DNA from: Burkholderia sp. Ax-1719
Lineage (GTDB): Bacteria; Pseudomonadota; Gammaproteobacteria; Burkholderiales; Burkholderiaceae
Direction of reading: 5' to 3'
Length of the DNA stretch: 64,000 nt
Assembly: GCF_011753055.1 (NCBI RefSeq)
Contig: NZ_VWWJ01000018.1
Span: 62,001 to 126,000 of the forward strand
This document shows positions 17,578 to 26,395 of the stretch, piece after piece. A program made the position numbers and the translations under genes. The notes under the pieces are model-generated. The model had not been told where the DNA came from and made no database searches. It saw only the letters and a program-made list of their open reading frames with translations. Every line of letters begins with the position of its first letter. Position 1 is the stretch's first letter.

Positions 17578-18714
17578 TTAACGCGCGGCCGTGGGCACCG
17601 CCACCGTATCCTCCGCTTCGATCGGCGACTGCAGATCCCGTTCGTCCAGTTCCCAGACAACGAGTTTTGGCGGCGTCTGCGCAAATGCCGGGCTTGCGAA
17701 ATACGTCCGCGCTGATCCACCAAACTTCGCCCCCTCGTGCGCAAAATTGCCTACGCCCGTTCCCAGCGCCAGCGCCAGTTGCGGCACGAAATCGGAGGTC
17801 GTCGAATACGACGTGCCGATCACGGCGATATCCGGCAGATCGGTGTTACCAAACAGATCGTCGGCGGACGCGGCGGTTTGCGCTTCGTGCTGATACACGC
17901 GGCTCGTCACGATCTCCGGTTTGGGCTGCCACGACGGCGGCAATTCTTCCAGCCCCGCCAGCCGCACCAGATCGCCGGGCCGACGCGCAGCAGCCTGGTT
18001 TACGACGCGATAACCCGGCTGGCTCGATCCCAACGGCACGTTCATTGCCCGAATACGCTGCGCCACGGCCTGCGCCGCCGCGCCCGCGCCGTCCTGGGTC
18101 CAGTGCGTGTCGGTGCGGAAGAACGCATCGCCAGGCACGCTGCGCAGCGCAGCGCTGAGATCCAGCACCGGCACCTGCGCCGCAGCCAGACGCGCAGTCC
18201 AGTCGCCCAGACGCGGGTCAAGCGATGCGGGCCGATTGAGGCTGCACAGATGCTGCGGTTCGATGCGCGATTTGTCCGGCACCACGGCGACCAGCAGCGC
18301 GATGCCGTGCTTCGCCAGTTCGCGCTGCACGTTTGCGACCGTGTCGGCGCGCGTGGCGAGATGGCGTTCGCCATCGGCGTAGACGTTCAGTTCGTCGCGC
18401 AGGAATAGCCAGCCGGGGCAACCCTGGCGTACACGCGGCCCCAGATCGCCGAGCGTCAGCCAGCCGAGCGCCCGCTGTACGCGTGCGGCGTCGGCGGCGA
18501 TGGGCGTGTCGGCCATGCGGCTGGCGAGTTCCTTCGATACGGTGCCGTCCAGCAGGCCCGCACGCGTCACGGCATGCGGCAACAGCGATTCGGCGGTCGC
18601 GGCGAAGCGCAGGTTGCAGGCCAGCCCCGCGAACAGAAAGGCCATCAGCGCGACCGCGGCAATCTTGCCGGGGCGCGTGGCGGGACGTTGGGGCAGCGGC
18701 TTGGGGTCTTCCAT
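17578..18714 (-). CDS. wssI: AlgJ/AlgX/WssI-like cellulose O-acetylation protein
   Basis: This 378-residue protein has one N-terminal membrane segment (residues 17-36) and a periplasmic SGNH-type acetyltransferase domain. It shows the AlgJ/AlgX/WssI hallmarks: D202-T-H204-W and the serine motif G300-TSYS. In alginate and Wss cellulose systems such proteins move acetyl groups from the membrane O-acyltransferase onto the polymer. It starts four bases after the MBOAT stop. It is the last gene of the bcs-wss operon. Which of AlgJ, AlgX or WssI is closest needs a tree; position matches WssI. Confidence 0.85.
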   Translation of the reverse strand: MEDPKPLPQRPATRPGKIAAVALMAFLFAGLACNLRFAATAESLLPHAVTRAGLLDGTVSKELASRMADTPIAADAARVQRALGWLTLGDLGPRVRQGCPGWLFLRDELNVYADGERHLATRADTVANVQRELAKHGIALLVAVVPDKSRIEPQHLCSLNRPASLDPRLGDWTARLAAAQVPVLDLSAALRSVPGDAFFRTDTHWTQDGAGAAAQAVAQRIRAMNVPLGSSQPGYRVVNQAAARRPGDLVRLAGLEELPPSWQPKPEIVTSRVYQHEAQTAASADDLFGNTDLPDIAVIGTSYSTTSDFVPQLALALGTGVGNFAHEGAKFGGSARTYFASPAFAQTPPKLVVWELDERDLQSPIEAEDTVAVPTAAR

Positions 18715-18718
18715 GGCG

Positions 18719-20128
18719 TCAGAACTGGAAGTAGAGGAAAGGCACCGCGCCGCGCGCGACGATCAAACCAAACGACAGCAGAAAGCCCGCGAGCGGCCAT
18801 GCCGCCTCCCAGATCCTGCGCGGCGCGCTATCGGCCAGGCTGTCCCAGCGCGCCTGCCAGATCGGCAGCAGCACGCAGACGATGCCCAGCGCCGCCGCCA
18901 GCGCATGCACGGGGCGCAACAGCACGCTCAAGGTGTCGCTCAGGCCGATGCCGTTCAGACCCAACTGGCCGCCATACATGGCGAGCGCCGCATGGAAGCC
19001 CTGCGCGCGGAACAGCGTCCACGCGAGCATGACGAACACGAGCGTGAGCCCATGCGATAACGCCAGCGGCACGCGCGGCATGCCGAAGCGCCGCCACAGG
19101 CGCGCCACGATCAGTGCGACGCCGTGCGCGAGGCCCCACAGCAGGAAGTTCCAGCTATCACCGCCATGCCAGAGGCCGGCGATGCCCATCGTCAGCAGCA
19201 GGTTGCGGCAGGTGTTGAATTCGCCATGCCGGTTGCCGCCGAAGGGAATGTACAGATAATCGCGAATCCAGCTGGAGAGCGACAGATGCCAGCGCCGCCA
19301 GAAGTCCTGGATGCTGCTGGCCAGATACGGATGATTGAAGTTCTCGGGAAAGCGAAAGCCCAGCATCTGGCCAAGGCCAATCGCCATCGCGCTATAGCCC
19401 GCGAAATCGAAGAACAGTTGCAGCGTGTAGAAACCGCAGCCCAGCCACGCATCCGCCAGCGTCGGCGCGTGCAGCGCGAAGGCCGCGTCGACGATGGGAG
19501 ACAGCGTATCGGCCACCAGCACCTTCATGCTCATGCCGATCATGAGCCGCCGCGCGCCCGCCGTGAAGCCGTCCCAGTCCACCGTGCGCGACACCAGCTC
19601 GCGTTTGACCCAGGCGTAACGGATGATCGGCCCGGCGATCAGGTGGACGAACATGCCCTGGTAGGCACCGTAGCGGATCATGCTGCGGTCGGCGGGCACC
19701 GTGCCGCGCTGGACGTCGATCAGATAGGAAATCGATTGCAGCACGATAAAGGACAGGCCGATCGGCAGCACCACGTGCTTCCAGGGAAGCGGTCCGGCAT
19801 GGCCTAGCGCCAGCACGTTGTCGAGGCTATCGACCACGATATTCGCGTACTTGTACCAGCACAGCGTCGCCACATTGACGGCGATAAACAGGGCGAGCCA
19901 TCGCCCACGCGCGCGCGCGCTGGGGGCGCGGTCGATCACCACGCCGCCCAGCCAGCCCCAGAACGTCAGCGCGATAAACAGCAGCAGGAAAACCGGGCTC
20001 CACCAGCCGTAGAAAAACCAGCTGCAAAACAGCAGCACGCCGTTACGCCAGCGTGCCGGAGACGCGACGTACAGCGCGAGAAAAGCCGGTAAAAACAGCG
20101 TCAGGAATTCGAGGGACGCGAAAACCAT
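18719..20128 (-). CDS. wssH: AlgI/WssH-type membrane-bound O-acyltransferase (MBOAT)
   Basis: This 469-residue polytopic membrane protein has the AlgI-subfamily signature DFWRRWHLSLSSWIRDYLY at residues 275-293 followed by IPFGGNR, and the MBOAT histidine H321 in GLWHG. In Pseudomonas Wss and alginate systems this protein carries acetyl across the inner membrane for the periplasmic acetyltransferase. The neighbours (AlgF-like, AlgJ-like, SGNH) complete the acetylation module. A 129-base gap separates it from the AlgF-like gene, enough for a secondary promoter, though none is evident. Confidence 0.92.
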   Translation of the reverse strand: MVFASLEFLTLFLPAFLALYVASPARWRNGVLLFCSWFFYGWWSPVFLLLFIALTFWGWLGGVVIDRAPSARARGRWLALFIAVNVATLCWYKYANIVVDSLDNVLALGHAGPLPWKHVVLPIGLSFIVLQSISYLIDVQRGTVPADRSMIRYGAYQGMFVHLIAGPIIRYAWVKRELVSRTVDWDGFTAGARRLMIGMSMKVLVADTLSPIVDAAFALHAPTLADAWLGCGFYTLQLFFDFAGYSAMAIGLGQMLGFRFPENFNHPYLASSIQDFWRRWHLSLSSWIRDYLYIPFGGNRHGEFNTCRNLLLTMGIAGLWHGGDSWNFLLWGLAHGVALIVARLWRRFGMPRVPLALSHGLTLVFVMLAWTLFRAQGFHAALAMYGGQLGLNGIGLSDTLSVLLRPVHALAAALGIVCVLLPIWQARWDSLADSAPRRIWEAAWPLAGFLLSFGLIVARGAVPFLYFQF

Positions 20129-20257
20129 GCAACGTTCTCAGTCGAAGCTCGGTTGAAGCTCGGTGGATGGAAAGGTCTGGGCGTGCCGGGCAGCCGCGCG
20201 CCGCACCCGCTCAGGCGCGGCGACGCGTGATCGAGGCAAGGCGAAGCGCGTCTGCGC

Positions 20258-20920
20258 TCAGCGGCTCACTGCATCGTTGGCGAAGAAGATGCGCGACTGC
20301 GCGCCAGCGGGCACGAGGAACACCGTGTAGCGCTGGCCAGCCACGAGCGTGCCCAGGCTCAGCGTCTGTCCCACCGGCTGGCCACCGCACACCAGTTGCA
20401 CCGCGAGCGTCACCGGATTCACCTGGCGACGCTTCGCCTGGCCCGCCGCCACGCCATCGAGCAGGACGATGTCGCGGCCCGACACTTTCAGCGTGGGCGC
20501 GGCGCAACGCGCGTCGAGGTTATAGAGCGCCACCGACGCTTTCAGCGCGTTGAAATCGTCCGGCTTCTCGCGCACCGTCGCGGCATGCGTGCCATCCAGC
20601 GCCACGATGCTGACGAACTCGCCCGGCTGCACCGTGGCGCTCACGTCCTGATGCGCGCCGCCGCTCGTGAGCGTGCCGGAAACCGGCTTGCCCGCGGCGA
20701 TCGGGAAAAAGTGGCTGGCCGGATTGGCGGCGTCGAGCGACAGACGCCCTTTTGATCCCGCCGATGTCACGTCCACCGGTTTGGTGCCGCCATCGACGAA
20801 ACGCACGAACGACGAATCCTGCGCAGGACCCGTGGGATACAACGGGATATCGGCCGCCGATGCAAGACCCGAAGCGCAAAGCGCAAGGCCGCTCAACACG
20901 ACGCTAAACAGGTTTTTCAT
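20258..20920 (-). CDS. wssG: AlgF/WssG-like periplasmic acetylation accessory protein
   Basis: This 220-residue protein has a clear signal peptide (MKNLFSVVLSGLALCASGLASA) and starts its mature part ADIPLYPTGPAQDSSFVRF, typical of AlgF-type proteins (an LYPTGP...SSFVRFV region followed by beta-sandwich sequence). The ATG at 20920 overlaps the upstream SGNH stop (ATGA). AlgF is needed for acetylation of alginate; WssG has the same place in acetylated-cellulose operons. No catalytic motif is visible, in line with an adaptor role between MBOAT and acetyltransferase. Confidence 0.85.
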   Translation of the reverse strand: MKNLFSVVLSGLALCASGLASAADIPLYPTGPAQDSSFVRFVDGGTKPVDVTSAGSKGRLSLDAANPASHFFPIAAGKPVSGTLTSGGAHQDVSATVQPGEFVSIVALDGTHAATVREKPDDFNALKASVALYNLDARCAAPTLKVSGRDIVLLDGVAAGQAKRRQVNPVTLAVQLVCGGQPVGQTLSLGTLVAGQRYTVFLVPAGAQSRIFFANDAVSR

Positions 20921-21582
20921 TTCTTCAGCCCTTGAACCGCCGGCGCTTTCGCCATGGCGTTGACGATGCCCTTGCTCCAGGCGACATAGCCCATCTGCGT
21001 GTAGTGCTCGCCGTCGAGCGTCTGCCACTGGCCCGGCTTGGCGAAGCTCGTGGAATCGATATACGAGCAAGGCGCGACGTTGTTGGCGAGGAACGCGTTC
21101 AGCTCGCGCACGCGGTCGTCGCTCTTGGCGAACTGGCCGCTGTTATTGCCCCAGCCCGGTCCCACCCAGACGCAGGCCGTGTGCGTATCGGCGATGGCCT
21201 TGGTCAGGCCCGTGACTTCCTGCCAGGCCCAGGCCTTGGGAAACGCGGGCTTGTCGTACGAGCCCATGGTGTCGCCTTCGATCACCACCACAACATCGGG
21301 TTTATCGGCGCGGATCAGGTCGGCGATGGGCGTCGTATGCGCTTCCTTGCCGAGCACCGTGGCCGGGCGCTTGTCGACCTGGTCGGCGCCGCAGTCCACC
21401 GGCGTGCTCTTGAGCCAACGCGCCGGGCTGGCGCCGCACGCACCGATCACATGCACGTGCGCGGCGCCCTGCGCCTGCAGGCTCTGCACGAGCGGCTCGC
21501 GCAGATGATTGTTCAAGGTCAGATGGCTTTCGCCAATGACCAGCACGGAAAGGCCCAACAAGACCGATGCTGCTGCAGGCAC
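20917..21582 (-). CDS. wssF: WssF-like SGNH hydrolase/acetyltransferase, copy 2
   Basis: This 221-residue SGNH protein starts at a GTG with GGAG six bases upstream. Block I is G17-E18-S19-H20, so the usual Asp before/with the nucleophile is Glu; the Ser is kept. The catalytic Asp/His pair is D190-G-E-H193 near the C-terminus. GACGAS, VEGD-like (IEGDTMG) and WVGPGWG blocks match the next gene upstream. The hydrophobic N-terminus runs directly into block I, so there is no ordinary cleavable signal. WssF in Pseudomonas is thought to take part in acetyl delivery to cellulose. Confidence 0.8.
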   Translation of the reverse strand: MPAAASVLLGLSVLVIGESHLTLNNHLREPLVQSLQAQGAAHVHVIGACGASPARWLKSTPVDCGADQVDKRPATVLGKEAHTTPIADLIRADKPDVVVVIEGDTMGSYDKPAFPKAWAWQEVTGLTKAIADTHTACVWVGPGWGNNSGQFAKSDDRVRELNAFLANNVAPCSYIDSTSFAKPGQWQTLDGEHYTQMGYVAWSKGIVNAMAKAPAVQGLKK

Positions 21583-21647
21583 ACGAAACTCCAGATCCGG
21601 CGCGGCCGGTTAATTAGCAATTCGAACTAAATGGCGATAACGCGGCG

Positions 21648-22301
21648 TTACTTGTGCTGCTGCACCACCGGCAGCTTCTCCAGCGCCTTCATGATGTCGC
21701 CGCCCCAGTATTTGTAGCCGGTCGTCGTCAAATGCTGGCCGTCCACCGTCGCCCATTCGCCCGGCTTCGAAAACGTGGTCGAGTCGATATACGAGCACGG
21801 CGCGACATTGGTAGCGAGGAACGACGAAAGCTGCTTCACGCGCGCAAAGGTTTTCTGGTACTTGCCGCCTTCGGTGCCCCACACCGGGCCCACCCACACG
21901 CACGCCGTCTTGCTGGCGGCGAGATCCTGCGTGAGCGCCGTGACCTGCTGCCAGGCCCAGGTCTTCGGGAAGTCGTCCTTGCCGTAGCCGCCTATCGTGT
22001 CGCCTTCGACGACGATCACCAGATTGGCCTTGTTCGCGGCAATCAGTTGGTCGATGGGCTGCGTCTTCGCGTTGTGATCGACCACGAGCGGCGCCTTGCC
22101 GCTACGCGTTGCGCCGCCACAGGTGCCCGGCACCGACTTCACCCAGTCACCGGGCGTGCTGCCGCACACACCATAGGTGTGCACCTGGGCGCCGGCGGCG
22201 ACCAGTTGGTCCTGCAAGGTGTCGATCAGATAGCCCGGTTCGCTCAGATGGCTATCGCCGACGATAAGAATGCTGAGACCCGCAAGTACGGAAGCAAGCA
22301 T
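21648..22301 (-). CDS. wssF: WssF-like SGNH hydrolase/acetyltransferase, copy 1
   Basis: This 217-residue SGNH protein has canonical block I G15-D16-S17-H18, a conserved VCGSTPGDW stretch, VVEGDTIGGYG, WVGPVWG and the catalytic pair D187-G-Q-H190. It is collinear with the 221-residue neighbour at 20917-21582, so the two arose by tandem duplication. It lies 24 bases after the bcsC stop, with AGGAG upstream of the ATG. The N-terminal MLASVLAGLSILIV could serve as a signal anchor or simply as strand 1 of the fold; its cellular side is therefore uncertain. Confidence 0.82.
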   Translation of the reverse strand: MLASVLAGLSILIVGDSHLSEPGYLIDTLQDQLVAAGAQVHTYGVCGSTPGDWVKSVPGTCGGATRSGKAPLVVDHNAKTQPIDQLIAANKANLVIVVEGDTIGGYGKDDFPKTWAWQQVTALTQDLAASKTACVWVGPVWGTEGGKYQKTFARVKQLSSFLATNVAPCSYIDSTTFSKPGEWATVDGQHLTTTGYKYWGGDIMKALEKLPVVQQHK

Positions 22302-22325
22302 GACTCTTTTACTCCTGAATTCGTG

Positions 22326-25300
22326 TTACTGATCGCTGTAATGCGACTGGTAAGGCATGACCGGCATATCGAGCGACTTCGTCTGCGGCGCAAAGCTGAA
22401 GCGCAGGTACAGGCCCGCGACCCACTGCCGGTAGCTCGACGAATTGTTCGCGCCCACCGACGCGCCGCCGGTCAGATGATTGCTGAAGCGATACTCGGCC
22501 GTCGCCAGCAGGTTATAGCCGATGCCGGTCGAAGACTGCGCCGGATGAATCGCGCCGTCGCCCAGACCCAGCGACGATGCCGCCGTGACCGCCGCCGACT
22601 GCAGCGCGCTGTCGGTCGGGAAATACGGCGCGGCCGACTGATGGAAATACTGCAGACCCGCCGACCCTTGCAGCTTGTAGGTCCAGCGGTCCGAACGCTG
22701 CGCCCAGGTGATCGGTATCGTGAACGCGTAGTAGCGTTGCGGACTGAAATAGCCGCCGTTGCCGTAGGTGAAGTTGTTCTCGTTGTGACGATAGAACTCG
22801 CCGCTCAGGTTCATGCCCGCGGTGAGCATGCTGTTGGTGTTGCGCACCAGATACCAGTACGTGCCGCCGCCAACTTCCGCGCCTTCGTTGGACTGCACGT
22901 TGTGGCCGTCCAGATACTTCACCGAGCCATAGCCGTAGAAGCCGTATTGCTGGTTGTCCACGCCAATCGCTCCGTGCAGGCCGGTGGCCGTCACGCCGCC
23001 CCAGCTCAGGCCCGAGCGCGCGTCGCTCGTACCCGCGAATGAGGTGATGCTGTCCGTCACCGCGCGACGCGACACCCCGGCGTTGAACCAGCTGCCCTGC
23101 TTGGCGTCGATGGCGCTCTTGAACGACACGCCGCCAACGATATTGGTGTACTGGAAGCCCAACGGCGTGGTGCCGATATCGGCGGCCCAGTTGCGCGTTT
23201 CGTAGCCCAAGCCCAGGCCGACGCCGCGCGCGGTCTGCGAAGCCGGCGCGCTCACGGCGTTGTCCTTCTGCGCCAGCGCCGCTGCCGGGCCGCCGCCGAA
23301 CTGGCTGCTGCTGTACGAATCGACGCCCAGCGTGCCGCTTTCGAGTTCCACCGGCGTCACGCGCACGGACAGCTTGCCGTTGCCGGCCGGCAGAATGACT
23401 TCCGTCGGCATCTGCACGTTGGTGAGCTGCGAGGTGCCGCCCGCGCTGTTGTTGCTCGAGACGAACAGGCCGCTGCGCACTTCGGGCGAGCGTTCGGCAC
23501 GAATATCGTCGAGTTGCTGGCGCATTTCGTCGAGCGTGGTGCTGCCATCTTCAGGCGCATTGGCCGCGAAGTCCTCCTGCAGACCTTGCGAGCCGATGGG
23601 CGTGCCCGCCACCGAGGGCAGCGAAGTCGAGCGCGCCGAAGCGGGCATTGAAGCGCGCGTCGAAGCGGAGGTGGACGGAGCGACCGCCAGCGAGGTCATA
23701 CCCACATCGCCGGATGCGTTGTTCGACGTCGTGTTCGCGATGCCTTCGCCTGCCGTCGTCGCCGTATCGCTCGCCGAAGCCGCCGCCAGGCGCGTTGCCT
23801 GCAAGCGCCGACGGCGTTCCTCGTCCTCGTGGACAAACGGATTGCCCGCCACGTGCACGCCCTGCGCCTGCACGCCCATGCGCTTTTCTTTCGCGGCAAT
23901 CGCCGTTTCCAGCAGCGCTTGCGCCTCGCGCGTCTTGCCCTGCATCACGTAGATGCGCGCGGCGCCGGCCAGCACGTCCGGGTCGTTCGGCGCTTTCGCG
24001 ATGGCCTGTTTCAGCGCGGCGTCGGCCACCGCGCCATTGCCCGCCTGGACCGCCGCCATCGCCACGCCCAGTTGCAGGCCCGGGTTGTCAGGGTCGTTCG
24101 AGAGCGCCTTCTGATAGAGCGCCAGCGCCTTGGCGTACTGGCCATCGGCGGCATACATGCGCGCGAGCGCGGCGTTGGCGAGGCTGTCGTTCGGCCGACT
24201 GGCCAGCACCGGCGCGAGCGTGTCGTAGGCCTGCGCGAGATCGCCTTGCTGTCGCTGCTGTTCGGCCAGACGCACGGCGTAGAGGTAACTCAGATCGTCG
24301 AGCTGACGGCGTTGATCGGCGGTCAGCGTTTGCCTCTGCAATTCGCGCATGACGTCCTGCGCCTGCACGTTCTGGCCGGTCTTGAGCAGCAGGCCCGCGT
24401 AGGCCAGTTGCACATCCGGGCCCGCGCTCTTCACGCCGTTCGGCATGAGGCCGCGCATCAGGCTCATCGCGCGCGGCAGATTGCCCGCATCGACATAGGC
24501 CGAGGCCAGCGCGCTCACGCGCGCCGGGTCCTTGCCCGCCGACGCTTCGAGCCGCGCCAGCATATTGCGCGCATCGTCCAGGTTGCCGTCGTGCGCGAGT
24601 TGCGAAGCCTGCGCCGTGGCCGCCTGGAAGTCGATCAGTTGCGACGTCGCGACCATATTCGGCGTGCGCGCCGCCGTGGGGATGCGCGCCATGGTGTCCT
24701 GCGCGCGCGCCCAGTCGCCCATCTGCATCGCCAGCAGCGCGCTGGCGTAGAGCGCGTCGGGATTGTCGGGCGTCGATTCCAGCAGACCGTCGACGAGTTC
24801 GCGCGCCTGATCGGCGTGACCTTGCTTGAGTTCGTAGCGCGCCAGTTCCAGACGCAGCCACGGATTGTCGGGGTCGGCGCGCTGCGCGTCTTCCAGAATG
24901 CGCTTCGCGCCGTCCAGATCGCCGCGCTGTTCGGCAGCATCCGCACGGCCCGCGGCGACGGCTGCGCGCAGACGATCGAGCCCGCCGATACCGGCCTGCT
25001 GCTCGGGCGTCATACTGTCCACCCACTTCTGCGCTTCGTCGGCGCGGCCCGTTTCGGCGAGGATATCGACCAGGCCGCTCACGGCTTCGCGATTGTTCGG
25101 ATGGTCTGCGAGCACGCCGCGATACACCGCTTCGGCACGCTTCAGATCGCCCTGCACCGCATACAGACGCGCCGATGCGTTGCGCCCGCCCGCCTCGGCC
25201 GGATCCATGCGCAGCGCCTGATCGAGATCGCGCCGCGCGGTGCTGTAATCGCCCACGCTCTGCGCGCCTTCGGCCTGGTTCACCAGCAGCCAGTAACGGG

Positions 25301-26375
25301 CCGATGCCAGTGCGCGACTCCAGTTGGCCCCCGCGCCCGGACGCGAGGCCGCGCGCGACAGCAGCGTCTGCGCCTGCGCGAGATCGCCCTGTTGCATGCG
25401 CACGAGACCCAGGCCGCCCAGCGCATCCGTGTCGTTGGGTTTGTCGCGCAGCACCGCGCTGAACTGCTGTTCGGCCGTGGTGACGTCGCCCGCCTTGAAG
25501 GCCGCGAAGCCGCGCGTCAGACGCGGGTCCATCACCGGCACCGGCGGCGCATTGCCGTTCGCCGTGGCCGGACGCGGCGAGAGCATCTGATGGCGGATTT
25601 CGTCGTCATCGGGATGCAGCTTGAGGTAGTCCTCGAACCACGAGCGGTTCTTTCCCGTGGGCGCGACCCACGTGAGCACCGAGCGCCACGCTTCCGTGGC
25701 CGCGCCGCCGATGTCCGGGCGCGTCGCCAGCTTTTCCAGCAGCGCGACGCCGGCCGCGCGATCGCGTTCGTCGCGCACCTGATGCTGGGCCAGCGCCAGC
25801 ATGGTGTACGGGTCGTTGGGCGTTTCGGTGTTCAGGCGCTCCAGCCCCTGAATACCCTGATCCGTGCCGCCTTCGGTATAGCCCAGGTAGGTGTAATACT
25901 CGCGCGCCACCGCGCCTTGCGGCGGTTTGCCACCCAGCGCCTTGTTGTACTGCGCGATGGCCGCACCCAGCGCCTTGGTGTCGTTCTGGTTGACGGCGTC
26001 CTGCGCCATCTGCCGCGCCTTGGCGAGCGTGGATTTACCGGGTTCGACTGCAAGGCGCAGATCCTGTTCGAGCAGCGGCACGAAGCGGCTGTCCGGCGCG
26101 GCGGCGCGCAGCCGCGCCAGATAGTCGTTGGCGACCGAAAACTGCTTCTTGCCGATCGCCACCGCCGCCATTCCGTAGAGCCCTTCGGGCTGCTTCGGAT
26201 CGGTCAGCAACAGCTTCTGCCACGACTGCGCCGCGAGATCGGGCTTGTCATGCGCCTGCCAATAGCGGCCCTGTTCCAGCAGCATTCTGGAAGTGGCGTC
26301 CTGCGCCCACACGGGGTGGCTCGCCGTGGTGAGTAACAATCCCAGAATGCAGGCCTGGCTGCGGCTGACTGACAT
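22326..26375 (-). CDS. bcsC: BcsC: cellulose outer-membrane export porin with TPR domain
   Basis: This 1349-residue protein has a signal peptide (cleavage near VWAQ), a long periplasmic array of TPR repeats over residues 30 to about 860, and an Ala/Ser-rich linker. The C-terminal 350 residues are beta-barrel sequence ending in an aromatic-rich strand (LYLRFSFAPQ). BcsC carries the glucan chain through the periplasm and outer membrane. The start lies 20 bases after bcsB2 with an AGGGAAAG ribosome site. Length is at the upper end for the family. The large plus-strand open frame opposite (23829-26336) is a GC-driven shadow. Confidence 0.95.
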   Translation of the reverse strand: MSVSRSQACILGLLLTTASHPVWAQDATSRMLLEQGRYWQAHDKPDLAAQSWQKLLLTDPKQPEGLYGMAAVAIGKKQFSVANDYLARLRAAAPDSRFVPLLEQDLRLAVEPGKSTLAKARQMAQDAVNQNDTKALGAAIAQYNKALGGKPPQGAVAREYYTYLGYTEGGTDQGIQGLERLNTETPNDPYTMLALAQHQVRDERDRAAGVALLEKLATRPDIGGAATEAWRSVLTWVAPTGKNRSWFEDYLKLHPDDDEIRHQMLSPRPATANGNAPPVPVMDPRLTRGFAAFKAGDVTTAEQQFSAVLRDKPNDTDALGGLGLVRMQQGDLAQAQTLLSRAASRPGAGANWSRALASARYWLLVNQAEGAQSVGDYSTARRDLDQALRMDPAEAGGRNASARLYAVQGDLKRAEAVYRGVLADHPNNREAVSGLVDILAETGRADEAQKWVDSMTPEQQAGIGGLDRLRAAVAAGRADAAEQRGDLDGAKRILEDAQRADPDNPWLRLELARYELKQGHADQARELVDGLLESTPDNPDALYASALLAMQMGDWARAQDTMARIPTAARTPNMVATSQLIDFQAATAQASQLAHDGNLDDARNMLARLEASAGKDPARVSALASAYVDAGNLPRAMSLMRGLMPNGVKSAGPDVQLAYAGLLLKTGQNVQAQDVMRELQRQTLTADQRRQLDDLSYLYAVRLAEQQRQQGDLAQAYDTLAPVLASRPNDSLANAALARMYAADGQYAKALALYQKALSNDPDNPGLQLGVAMAAVQAGNGAVADAALKQAIAKAPNDPDVLAGAARIYVMQGKTREAQALLETAIAAKEKRMGVQAQGVHVAGNPFVHEDEERRRRLQATRLAAASASDTATTAGEGIANTTSNNASGDVGMTSLAVAPSTSASTRASMPASARSTSLPSVAGTPIGSQGLQEDFAANAPEDGSTTLDEMRQQLDDIRAERSPEVRSGLFVSSNNSAGGTSQLTNVQMPTEVILPAGNGKLSVRVTPVELESGTLGVDSYSSSQFGGGPAAALAQKDNAVSAPASQTARGVGLGLGYETRNWAADIGTTPLGFQYTNIVGGVSFKSAIDAKQGSWFNAGVSRRAVTDSITSFAGTSDARSGLSWGGVTATGLHGAIGVDNQQYGFYGYGSVKYLDGHNVQSNEGAEVGGGTYWYLVRNTNSMLTAGMNLSGEFYRHNENNFTYGNGGYFSPQRYYAFTIPITWAQRSDRWTYKLQGSAGLQYFHQSAAPYFPTDSALQSAAVTAASSLGLGDGAIHPAQSSTGIGYNLLATAEYRFSNHLTGGASVGANNSSSYRQWVAGLYLRFSFAPQTKSLDMPVMPYQSHYSDQ

Positions 26376-26395
26376 GAACTTTCCCTGATCCCTGA

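Noticed and set aside
20137-20164. Short direct repeat GAAGCTCGGT in the gap between the AlgF-like and MBOAT genes
   Set aside because: Two 10-base copies only; no further structure suggesting a regulatory element or recombination site.
23829-26336. Large plus-strand open frame (835 codons) opposite bcsC
   Set aside because: The product is an Arg/His/Val-rich low-information sequence with no domain; it mirrors the codon bias of bcsC on the other strand. The same applies to the long frames opposite both bcsB genes and bcsA (26399-28990, 28836-30998, 31244-33760).
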